A stretch of 64,000 nucleotides of DNA from positions 930,001 through 994,000 of the forward strand of contig VNWV01000002.1 in NCBI GenBank assembly GCA_009801085.1, written 5' to 3'. This document shows positions 1 through 8,243 of the stretch, one piece after another. Each line of letters opens with the position of its first letter. The stretch's first letter is position 1. The notes beneath the pieces were generated by a model, which was not told where the DNA came from, searched no databases, and worked only from the letters and a program-made list of their open reading frames with translations. Source of the DNA: Lasiodiplodia sp. COLG20 (Eukaryota; Ascomycota; Dothideomycetes; Botryosphaeriales; Botryosphaeriaceae). A program made the position numbers and the translations under genes.

Positions 1-137
1 GTGAGCTGCTGCTCGGCATTGGTACGGATCGTGGCGTCTGTTCGCAGCAGTCAGTGGCGGATGTTTGGGTTGAGGTACCAGGCTCAGCGCAACGTACCTG
101 GAGACAGCGTCCCCTCAAGCACCTGGTTGACGTCCAT
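1..137 (-). CDS. KAP95: Importin subunit beta-1 (karyopherin beta), N-terminus only, cut by left edge
   Basis: Nuclear import receptor that carries importin-alpha/NLS cargo through the nuclear pore. Only the first two exons are here. The ATG is at 137; exon 1 runs 137-98 and encodes MDVNQVLEGTLSP. A GT..AG intron occupies 97-38. Exon 2 starts at 37 and reads DATIRTNAEQQL to the window edge. The joined peptide matches the start of fungal importin beta-1, the first HEAT helix, where LSPD..R..AE.QL is conserved. The rest lies to the left of this window. Too little is present to exclude a paralogous karyopherin, but the fit is good. Confidence 0.72.
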
Positions 138-755
138 GCTGGCGCGCTAAGATTGGAACTAGGCGGGAGCTTGGGGATGGAGGGCGGTCTAGAGTGCTGA
201 GCGGCGGGCGTGCCTGCGGGTGCGGCGCCTTGTTGGTGGTGGTTTGGGCGTCGTTGCGTAGAGATGAGCAAGCGAAATCAAAACACGTGAAAGGTTGCCT
301 TGTTGCGCTTTGGCACCAGGCAAGCCGGCACGGGAAGAGAGCGAGGATGCGGACAAAGAAAACAGCCCGTAGGAGGACGGCGTATGAGAACGGCCGAGCA
401 AACGCGAGGGAGAGAGGAGCAGGTGGAATGGATTGTTGTGTCTGGCAGGCGCCGTCGAGAAGCAAATCATGCAGTGTTAGAGGGGCAACGATCCGCTCCG
501 AAGAACCCCCGGCTCGTCATTTTCCACGCCCTGGGTGCGAGCACGCAGCCAGCCTGGCCGGCGCCGCCCAGCAGCCCGAGCGCGCCCACCAGCGCTGCCC
601 TACGCGGCTCTGCAGCGTGGTGCGGTGCCTGCGCTATTTGTATACACATGTCGTGCGGCTCTAGCCATTACATACGTGCGCTTTCCCCGCCTCCAGCGTG
701 TCCCTGTGCTCTCCCCGCCAGCCCCAGTCCAACCGTTTGCGCCCACGTATCTACA
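138..755. other. Intergenic, upstream of importin beta-1 and downstream of the PP2C gene
   Basis: GC-rich stretch with overlapping open frames on both strands but no recognisable protein. It presumably holds the importin promoter and the PP2C 3' UTR. Confidence 0.5.
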
Positions 756-2552
756 TTACCTGCGTCCGCTGCGTGGATCCTCCGCTTCCTTCCTTCTCCA
801 GTCGCGCAGCTCTTTGGTGCCGAGACTGCCAAGCCCTCCCTCACTTCGCCGCTCCCATCCCCCGAGGCGCACCACGAGAGCCGTTGCGTTATCGCCATCG
901 CGCGACACTTCGGTTGCGAAGCTGACCACGTCGCGCGCGCCCTGCTCCGGCGTCCGCGCGTCCTTCACGATGTCCACGATCTCCTGGTCGCTGAGCGTGC
1001 CGGACACGCCGTCCGAGACCATGACCATGAACGAGTACTCTGCCGGCGCAAGCTCGATCCGCCGGATCTCTGGCTCAGCAGAGACACCCACGCGCTTCGA
1101 GTGCATGTCGCCGAAGGCGCGCGTGTTGGCGAGGCCAAAGATGCGCTCTTCTCCAAACGAGTCCGTTGCGAACGCTGCCGCGTATCTTCGCAGCCGTTGT
1201 TCTTCTGACGGCAGCGATGGGTGGTGGTTGGACGTCAATGGGATCGGCTGGCCCGTCGCCGTATTGCAGAGGATGATGCGCGTGTCCCCTACGTGCGCCG
1301 TGACTATGGTGGATGCAGAGCCGGGGGTCCAATAGGGCGCTGGCGTTGGGGTAGAGATCAGAGCAATGCTGCACGTGCTGCCTCCCTTGAAACGCTTCGG
1401 TCCGCCGATCCTCTTGCCAGCATGAGATGGGCGTTCCAGGATGTCTTCGTCGTTGATTGCGCGGTCTGCTTCCACGAGGTCCTCGTCGGCTTTGTTGACC
1501 TGTGCCGAAACAAAGTCGAAGTCGGCTTTCAGAAAGGCGTAGGTCAGCACCGTTTCGATGCCGACTCCTTCGCCAACATCATCCGAGATGGTTGTGTGTT
1601 GCAATTGGCGGTGCTGGACCACTTCTCTCTCCAGTGTATGGCCCTTGCCGCCGGCTGATGTGGAGAAGAAGTCGGGCTTGAAGCGCTTGAAGTAGCCCCC
1701 AACCAGCTCGCGCCATGAGACGACAATCTCCCGCTCGAGTTGCAGTGCCTTTGGTACGTTCTCTGACTGCTTCACCGGCTTGGCGCCGTCCGGGGGCGGG
1801 GTCGTGTCACTTCGCCCGCTCGGCGGTGTCTCCCCGCTCGAGGTGTCTGGTATTCTCGCGGGCTCGGTGCCTGGAGGCGTGTGTGTGTCGATGGCTTCGA
1901 GGCTCTCGCGGCTGGTGAGCGGGGTGCCTTCTGAGGTGTCGGGGTCGCTGAGGCTGGATTTTTGTGGGAGGCTGCTCTTCAGTTCGAATAGCCGGGTGCT
2001 GTCCTCTAGGTACTGGTGCAGGCGCTCCCGCAAGAAGTCGCTGCACTCATTGCCGCCATGACCATCAAAGATGCCGAAATAGAAGACTTGCGGGTCCCCG
2101 TTGGCGCTGTCTGCCGACGTGTTCTCGGACAGCTTCCTCTTGCTGCGGGTCAACGAGATGGGCTGCCTCTTTGCGAAGGCTGGGATCTCGATGGTGCCAG
2201 CCTGGAAGGCATCTTCGTTGTAGGGACGCTGGCCGCGCGACACGGAGACGCCGAAGTGGTGCTTTGCGCTGCGCAGAGGAATGCGCACAACGGTGGTCTC
2301 GCGGGCGCCTTTGAAGGGCGGAGCAGCGGCAGGCAGCCTGCTGTCGTCGCCTTGGGTGTGGGGGATTGACTTGTCGCGGGGAAGCTTGTGGCCCGGGCCG
2401 GCGGAGGAGAGCTGGTCAGGATGCAGCGACGAGGAGGGGAGATGGGTGACAAAGTAGTCGTGGAAGCAGCGAGCTCGGTGGCGGCATGAGGGAGGTTTCA
2501 GCGTAGAGGGCCTGGCGCCGGCTCTGACGATGCGAATTGATGGTGTGCACAT
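756..2552 (-). CDS. PTC6: PP2C-family Ser/Thr phosphatase, Ptc6-like, probably mitochondrial
   Basis: Intronless ORF of 598 aa from the ATG at 2552. All PP2C signature blocks are in order: RPYNEDAF (about 110), FDGHGG with the metal-binding Asp (about 162), GGSTCSIAL, AHVGDTRIIL, NTRAFGD, VSDGVSG and a terminal DGDNATALVVRL. The Arg-rich, acid-poor first 90 residues suit a mitochondrial targeting peptide. A long low-complexity Pro/Thr/Ser insertion sits between the FDGHGG block and the catalytic core, as in yeast Ptc6/Aup1. In yeast that enzyme is an intermembrane-space phosphatase linked to mitophagy and pyruvate dehydrogenase. The length exceeds the yeast protein (442 aa) because of the insertion. 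PP2C membership is certain; the Ptc6 assignment is by overall architecture. A donor-like GTAATG overlaps the last codons, so the very C-terminus could differ. Confidence 0.88.
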   Translation of the reverse strand: MCTPSIRIVRAGARPSTLKPPSCRHRARCFHDYFVTHLPSSSLHPDQLSSAGPGHKLPRDKSIPHTQGDDSRLPAAAPPFKGARETTVVRIPLRSAKHHFGVSVSRGQRPYNEDAFQAGTIEIPAFAKRQPISLTRSKRKLSENTSADSANGDPQVFYFGIFDGHGGNECSDFLRERLHQYLEDSTRLFELKSSLPQKSSLSDPDTSEGTPLTSRESLEAIDTHTPPGTEPARIPDTSSGETPPSGRSDTTPPPDGAKPVKQSENVPKALQLEREIVVSWRELVGGYFKRFKPDFFSTSAGGKGHTLEREVVQHRQLQHTTISDDVGEGVGIETVLTYAFLKADFDFVSAQVNKADEDLVEADRAINDEDILERPSHAGKRIGGPKRFKGGSTCSIALISTPTPAPYWTPGSASTIVTAHVGDTRIILCNTATGQPIPLTSNHHPSLPSEEQRLRRYAAAFATDSFGEERIFGLANTRAFGDMHSKRVGVSAEPEIRRIELAPAEYSFMVMVSDGVSGTLSDQEIVDIVKDARTPEQGARDVVSFATEVSRDGDNATALVVRLGGWERRSEGGLGSLGTKELRDWRRKEAEDPRSGRR

Positions 2553-3118
2553 GCTTTGTCGACGAGGATCGAGAGCAGCATGGTGCCTAGAGGCGGAGCG
2601 CCAGCGGGAGGCTTATCGGCAGCATTGGAGGCGGCTTGGAGTGACGATGATGGCGGCGGAGAGACGGAGAAATGCCTGCTTGTGTCGTCCCGCGTTCGCC
2701 CGCACTTCCCCCACACCCCAGCCCGCCCGCAACAGCGCCTCAGCCCTCACGCCATGCCGCGACTCGTCCCCAGACGCCTCGAGATGGTGGCGCTCCTCGC
2801 GAGAGATCAGACGAGCCAAGCCCGGCGCCATAAGCCACCGGCACCCGTGGTAATTCGCCCAAGACACGGCCGGATCTCCAGGTAATCGCATCTGCACAAT
2901 GACGATTGGGCGAGCTTAGAGCCACCACACCTCAACGGCCACATCTGCAGCGCGTCAACCACAAAGCCTATCCAGTGCCGTACCGACTTTAAACAGCGTC
3001 CAAATCAAGGATCACGGCGCCGTCGTATGCCTAGTGGAGCCAGTGGGCCGCAATTTCTGGTCATGGGGACTGGTCGAACCACCTACCTGAAGGTGAACGC
3101 AGAGGACCCAATTTCTCT
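2553..3118. other. Intergenic, PP2C upstream region grading into the AT-rich repeat island
   Basis: No gene seen. Composition shifts from GC-rich to AT-rich near 3.1 kb, where the foldback repeats begin. Confidence 0.5.
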
Positions 3119-3213
3119 ATGTCATGGGCAGTTGAAGCTATCGTCCGGACGAAAATGTCGAATTAACAATTCTACATTCACGTCCGGATGATAGCTTCAA
3201 CTACCCACATATG
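3119..3213. mobile_element. Foldback element copy 1 (inner palindrome)
   Basis: Imperfect inverted repeat: GTTGAAGCTATCGTCCGGAC on the left, its complement on the right, AT-rich loop. It reads from ATGGGCAGTTGAAG to CTTCAACTACCCACAT. No outer terminal repeat is recognisable. Confidence 0.8.
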
Positions 3214-3261
3214 TTGGTTTTTTATAAAAAAAAAATATAAAAAAGAAGGAAAATGTCTCAT

Positions 3262-3352
3262 ATCGTGGGTATTTGAAGCCATCGTCCGGACGAGAATGTA
3301 CAATTATTAATTAGACATCCACATCCGGACGATAGCTTCAACTGCCCACATA
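3262..3352. mobile_element. Foldback element copy 2
   Basis: Same core as copy 1 with a diverged left arm (TTTGAAGCCATCGTCC) and loop TTATTAATTAG. It is separated from copy 1 by an A-rich spacer. Confidence 0.8.
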
Positions 3353-3401
3353 CGCTGGTTTTTATAAAAAAGAAGAAGAAGAAGAAAAAGGAAAATGTCT
3401 C

Positions 3402-3494
3402 ACATCGTAGGTACTTGAAGCTATCGTCCGGATAAAAATGTCTAATTAATAATTGTACATTCACGTCCGGACGATGGCTTCAAATGCCCACATA
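3402..3494. mobile_element. Foldback element copy 3
   Basis: Same core; the right arm reads CGTCCGGACGATGGCTTCAA. It is preceded by a GAA-rich tract that also precedes copy 2 in related form, which suggests local duplication. Confidence 0.8.
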
Positions 3495-3513
3495 TGCTAG
3501 TTTTCATTAAAAA

Positions 3514-3666
3514 AAAGAATAGCGAAGCCTTGGTTTATTCGACTTATGTAGGTAGCTGAAGCTATCGTCCGGACGAGAATGTAAAATTATTAATTAGACA
3601 TTCTCGTCCGGACGATAGCTTCAGCTACCTACATAAGTCGAATAAACCAAGGCTTCGCTATTCTTT
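3514..3666. mobile_element. Foldback element copy 4: perfect 69-bp arm palindrome
   Basis: Positions 3514-3582 and 3598-3666 are exact reverse complements, 69 nt each with no mismatch found on base-by-base reading. They are separated by a 15-nt AT-only-but-one loop (3583-3597). The arms begin AAAGAATAGCGAAGCC and contain the GAAGCTATCGTCCGGACG core. Perfect arms indicate a recent insertion, recent inversion-duplication or gene conversion. Confidence 0.92.
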
Positions 3667-3781
3667 GTATTAACATCTACCACTCGTGGAATACTCTCGA
3701 TCCGTCTACACGATTGACAGCATAAGTATGTCTCAGCTCTTCTCTTTTTTTTTCTTTTTTTTTTCTAACAATGAAAATGAA

Positions 3782-3875
3782 CATGCATGGGTATTTGAAG
3801 CTATCATACGGATGTGAATGTGAAATTAAAATATCTACATACACGCCCGGACGATAGCTTCAGCTACCCACATAT
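3782..3875. mobile_element. Foldback element copy 5, bracketed by a 19-bp direct repeat
   Basis: Diverged core (ATCATACGGATG on the left arm, CGCCCGGACGATAGC on the right). The 19-mer CTCGATCCGTCTACACGAT occurs at 3696-3714 and again at 3915-3933, on either side of this copy. The T-rich tract before it (3740-3765) resembles the one preceding the core in the 55939 copy. Confidence 0.75.
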
Positions 3876-3942
3876 GTTGAATAATTCAAGGGTCTGTATA
3901 ATCTGTAGGCTATCCTCGATCCGTCTACACGATGTCTACGTT

Positions 3943-5340
3943 TCACCTTGCCTCCGCATACCGCGTCCATAGCGGGTCATGCATTAACCTATGAAGGCAG
4001 CTTTCCTCCACGCCCATCAAGATCTCTAGACCGCCGTCTGGCAGAACTGGGAGCACCACCTGGAGGCCGTTCAGCACACCAACGTCTGGCGACCTGACTG
4101 CCTCGATCCGGCCACCCAAGGCATTGCCCCAATCAAGGTCGTACAGTGCGAAATTGATCCAAGAGCTTTGCACGCAATTGAATCCCGGAACGTCCAAAAA
4201 GGCCGTCGGCACCAGGCGATCGACATGGTCCAACTTCTCAATCAAGGCCGTCACATCGTCGGTGAAGTCTTTATCGGCCTTCTGGATCGCCTTCCGAATC
4301 TCGACGGCGATATCGGCCAGGTTCAAGGCTTTCAGCATCCGGCGGATTGGTAGTTTGATTCCCACATACTCGAGGAAGCAGCCCAGTGTCCGTTCATGCA
4401 CTGGCGGATTCGTACGCAGCCGGCCGTCAATGGCGATGTTGAAGACCGACACGGGGTCGCCCTCAAGCCTGTCCAGCGGGAACTGCACGGCCATGACGGT
4501 GCGCCACAGCAGCGCCGACACGGCGTCGTTCGTCGAGATCCACTTCTGGGCCGAGGGCTGCGTGGCATTCGCGGGCGACGCCTCGGCCTTGAGTGCCTCG
4601 AGCGCGGCCTTGGAGAGGTAGAAGACCTGGCCGCGGTGATTGGTCGCCATCATCTTGGGTGGCGCGCCCGGCGGCGTGAAGGGAAGCAGCGTGTACTCCG
4701 GGTGGTCTTCCAAGCGCCCAGCGTTGCGGCCGCTGCTCTGCATGAGCAGTTCCCTGTCGTCGAACAAGGCGGCAGGAAGGTCCAGCGGCGGCAGGTCGGC
4801 GCGCTGGGCGCGCTGGCACTCCCGCGCCCACACCTGCGTCCACGTGTAGAAGGTTTTCCCGTCGCCGACCATGTGCAGGATGCACCATGTGAGGATCAGT
4901 CCGCCAGGGATAAAGTTCGCTTGCACCAACGAGATGGGAAGCCTCTCTCCAGCCGTCGGCCACACGCTCCGCCGACACACGACGTCGGCCTCGAACGCCG
5001 CCACCGGGAACCCCTTCTCCTTCAGCTCCGCGTACCCCATCGGAAAGGCGCCGGGCCCCCGGAGATCCTTCACGACGATGTCTTCGATCTCTCCATCTGC
5101 CATCTTCTTCAGCTTCATCACGCCCGCTTGCTTCCATTCCGTATCCACCACCGCCTCGCACGCGAGAACTGGAAGTTGCTTTTTGGTGGCGCTGTATCCC
5201 GCTCTAAGCACTCGGGCTGCTTCCTCCATGTCATAGTTATCTGGGAGTTGGAAGGGGAAAACATAGCGGAGGTACCCCTTTGGGCCTATGCGCTCGAGTG
5301 GCGTGAGGACCGGTACGCTGTCGTCCTGTAGTGAGCCCAT
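3943..5340 (-). CDS. BAHD-family acyltransferase
   Basis: Single-exon 465-aa protein starting at the ATG at 5340. The catalytic HxxxD motif is HMVGD (His156, Asp160), and the second family motif, usually DFGWG, reads DLDWG near residue 405. The family (PF02458) transfers acyl groups from acyl-CoA to a hydroxyl or amine of a small molecule. Fungal members include trichothecene acetyltransferases and many uncharacterised secondary-metabolism enzymes. No signal peptide or membrane segment is seen, so it is likely cytosolic. The acceptor cannot be inferred: there is no neighbouring synthase or P450. The gene sits between foldback elements on both sides, about 70 bp from one and 150 bp from the other, inside the only strongly AT-rich island of this region. 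This suggests accessory rather than core status. The frame looks intact. Confidence 0.82.
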   Translation of the reverse strand: MGSLQDDSVPVLTPLERIGPKGYLRYVFPFQLPDNYDMEEAARVLRAGYSATKKQLPVLACEAVVDTEWKQAGVMKLKKMADGEIEDIVVKDLRGPGAFPMGYAELKEKGFPVAAFEADVVCRRSVWPTAGERLPISLVQANFIPGGLILTWCILHMVGDGKTFYTWTQVWARECQRAQRADLPPLDLPAALFDDRELLMQSSGRNAGRLEDHPEYTLLPFTPPGAPPKMMATNHRGQVFYLSKAALEALKAEASPANATQPSAQKWISTNDAVSALLWRTVMAVQFPLDRLEGDPVSVFNIAIDGRLRTNPPVHERTLGCFLEYVGIKLPIRRMLKALNLADIAVEIRKAIQKADKDFTDDVTALIEKLDHVDRLVPTAFLDVPGFNCVQSSWINFALYDLDWGNALGGRIEAVRSPDVGVLNGLQVVLPVLPDGGLEILMGVEESCLHRLMHDPLWTRYAEAR

Positions 5341-5488
5341 TTCACTCTTCTGGCTTGATTCTAACGAAGATGAAGAGGCAAGAAGTTGGAAGAAGTTAAT
5401 CTTAATGATGGATAGGCACAGATATATACCGCTGCTCTACTCCTCCCGGCAGTCTGCGGAGGTGGGGGGGTTGCGGTTCCACGCCGCA
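5341..5488. promoter_or_regulatory. Short upstream region of the acyltransferase gene
   Basis: Only about 150 bp separate the start codon from the next repeat element, so the element at 5489 probably lies within or overlaps the promoter. Confidence 0.4.
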
Positions 5489-5743
5489 TACAGCAGGGTA
5501 TTACAGCCGAAGGCTGGTGCGAAGAATTGCAGGGCCATGGAACAGGGGGTGACTACGGCTCACCAGGATGGATGATTTTTAATATCTATGAGGAATTACT
5601 CAATTAACGAGAGCAGTTGAAGCTATCGTCCGGACGTGTATGTGTAATTGTTGATTCGACATTTGCGTCCGGGCGATAGCTTCAACTACTCACGATGTGT
5701 GCAAAGAACAAACACTGGCCTTCGGCTGCAACACCCGTCGGTA
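5489..5743. mobile_element. Complete foldback MITE with outer terminal inverted repeats
   Basis: 255-bp element. The left end is TACAGCAGGGTATTACAGCC and the right end, read inward on the opposite strand, is TACCGACGGGTGTTGCAGCC; each is followed by GAAGGC. TA lies at both extreme ends, the target dinucleotide of Tc1/mariner transposases. The inner palindrome at about 5612-5695 carries the shared GAAGCTATCGTCCGGACG core. There is no coding capacity. Confidence 0.85.
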
Positions 5744-6319
5744 AGAGAGAAAGCCGATTCCGGGCAGGAGGGCTGTTCGATTGCAGCACATTTCCGTGAT
5801 GTATGGGATGATTAGTTGTGGGGCGACTGGGTTCATTGTTAGTGCAAGACTCCTTCCTGCAGCACAGCACTCGCAGGGGCCGCTAGACATCCGACATTGC
5901 CCTGGCCATTTGCGAAAGATTGCTCTGTTCAATGCTGAATGGAAAAATTAAGAAGACTAATATCTGACCGAGTTTGCAACACTGCAATCTGCGACGCCAC
6001 AAAGAAGTGATTCTCAAAGGAGGAGCTGACTTGCGTCAGTGCGAGTATCCGAGCAGCTGGAACCACCCCCACGGGACACTTCCCTTTTTGGGCAACGACC
6101 CATGCCGTTCAAGCGTGATCCATGTTATGCTACGACTATCTTATGCTCCGTGTACCTAACTCATGCTGAGGCCCGCGGACGCGGTCGACATCGCCACAAG
6201 GTCCTAGCCGGGGCCATAGGATCTCGACAAAAGTGCGACGGTGCCGCACGGTGCAATATCCCGCCAGCAGACCTCCCTCTCCCTGGGAAACTTCATGGCT
6301 GACTCCCTGCAGGCTGACA
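5744..6319. other. Intergenic, upstream of the first Pth11-like gene
   Basis: No gene recognised. Confidence 0.4.
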
Positions 6320-7740
6320 ATGGACCCGTTGATCCTCGCAGCCTTTGGTGATCCGCCTGACAATCTCGATCTGGCAGAGAGCCGCACTCGCGCGGACAAC
6401 GCGGCCGTCATCATCCTAATCTTGATTGCTTCAATTGCCGTGGCCCTCAGGTTGATGGCCAGAAAGTTCCAGAATGTAGGCTTGAAAGCGGATGACTACA
6501 TCATCCTTGTGTCGTTGGTATGCTAGATGGTCAGTGTCTAAACTAGCGGAGTGGCTTACTGTGTGTAGATTTTGGTGTATGCAACGGCGGGCCTGAGCAT
6601 AGCAGGTGGGTTGTCTGTATCTTGAAAACGAGTACATAGTGCTTTGCTGACGCAGGACAAGGAGGACACTACGGCGCTGGCAAACACATCTGGACAGTGA
6701 AAATGTCTAGTCTTGTGTTGATTATACAGGTATGTCGGCTTGAACCTTGGGTTCCTAACCCGCTTACCCCTGTCCTTAGATCCTCTACGGCTACACCTTC
6801 GTCTACGCGGCGACAGTCTCGTCAATCAAGATATCAATCCTCTTCTTCTACCACCGAGTTTTTACTAGTAACGAGCTAGCATTCAAAATTTCCCTCGTCG
6901 TCGGAGGATTCCTTTCCAGCGCCTACCCCATCATCATTTGGGTCACTATGGGAAACTGCTGCAGCCCGATCACCTACTACTGGAACCAATTCCGCGGCGC
7001 TGAGGGGCACTGCATCGACGTCAACACCTTCTATCTCGCTCTCGGTGTTATCAACATGGCCAACGACGTCGTTATCCTGACGATCCCTATACCGCAGATC
7101 CTCAAGCTTCAGATGTCGACGAGGAAAAAGGCGGCAGTGTGCGGAATCATGCTACTTGGAAGCTTGTGAGTTCTTCTTCATTCATTCGGCCCACAGTGCG
7201 CAGGATGTACATGTTTCTTTGCTGATATCACTACCATGCAGCGTCTGCATTGCTAGCATAGTCCGGATATACTACCTTGCAGTCTTCATCAAGACGGTCG
7301 ACGTTACATGGTTGATGGGGCCAGTGTTCATCTGGTCGTCGGTCGAGCCGTCTATCGGGATTCTCTCGGCGTGCCTGCCCAATCTCCGTCCGCTGTTCAG
7401 AAGTCTTCGTGAGAGAATATCGTCGGCGGAACGCAGCCGTAGTTCGGGCCGCACCGGTCAGCGATCAGGGAGCAGCAGTGATGCGCCGTGGAGGTCCAGC
7501 GGCCATGCAGGGCCGAGAGGTTCTAGCTACGGCGGTTCGAGGTTTGGGTTTGGGAGCGGAGACGGGGCATTGAAATTGGTGGAGGAGGAGGAGGACGAGA
7601 TTCACCTCACGAATAGGGCAATGGGCGGGGGCCGACTGCAGAAACATCAATCGACGGCGTCGGAAGATCAGGAGAGTCTCCCAGGTCATGTTATCATGGT
7701 GGAGTCAAGCATCGAGCAGTCAAGCTGTGTGCGTACTTGA
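6320..7740 (+). CDS. Pth11-like/rhodopsin-domain seven-helix membrane protein
   Basis: Five exons: 6320-6517, 6569-6605, 6656-6729, 6780-7165 and 7242-7740. All introns are GT..AG and the phases join cleanly, giving 397 aa. The start MDPLILAAFGDPP is typical of this fungal family (rhodopsin domain, PF20684). Helix 1 is IILILIASIAVALRL, followed by the loop motif ADDYI and by GQGGHYGAGKHIW. A later loop carries GNCC and the pair C..HCID, probably a disulfide. The last helices include FIWSSVEPSIGILSACLPNLRPL. A hydrophilic Ser/Gly/Glu tail of about 120 residues faces the cytosol. Members resemble G-protein-coupled receptors, but a ligand is known for almost none. Divergent from the second family member at 58876. 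Confidence 0.87.
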
Positions 7741-8243
7741 TTAGAAGAAGACATTCTTAAGCCCCCACACATCAACACTTCGAGCGATGAAGAGTTTCTT
7801 CAAGGTGCGTCTTTTGGCAAAGCCCCGCAGGCCCGGCATAGTTTCCCATGAACGGTTCGTAATGTGTTTAACTTACGCAGTACACTATTTCCTTGGTTTG
7901 CTTTTGTCTATTTCCCCCATTTCCTCTCCGCCATGTATGCCCTCATATGTGAAGGCGACAGCGACAGAATCGGAACCACGGCACTAGCATGCCAATGGTC
8001 ATCTGAACAAGGATCGGGATACATTCGTAACCCTGCGGATTACTTGAAGCGGGTATGGTAAAGAGGTAGGCTCTTTAAACGGTGCTGTGCTAAGGAGCAC
8101 CGATTCACAAGTCACAGACAAGAATCAGAGCAGAAATTTCTTTCTCAATTGTATCGTATCTACCCAGAGTCTCTCCTATCCTATGGAGAAGAAGTAAAGG
8201 GAAATGTCCCAAAGCCAGACCAACTCGAAACGGCAGCAACCGC
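7741..8243. other. Intergenic between convergent genes
   Basis: Contains the 3' ends of two converging genes; nothing else seen. Confidence 0.45.

Noticed and set aside
300..1208. 302-aa plus-strand open frame overlapping the PP2C gene
   Set aside because: Arg/Ala/Pro-rich composition typical of the opposite strand of a GC-rich coding region; the PP2C frame explains the sequence.
3119..3875. Regularly spaced repeats resembling a CRISPR array
   Set aside because: The units are long foldbacks with diverged arms and unequal spacers, in a eukaryotic genome; no cas genes. They are MITE-like elements.
4396..5331. 311-aa plus-strand frame antisense to the acyltransferase
   Set aside because: Shadow of the BAHD gene; His/Arg-rich with no domain.
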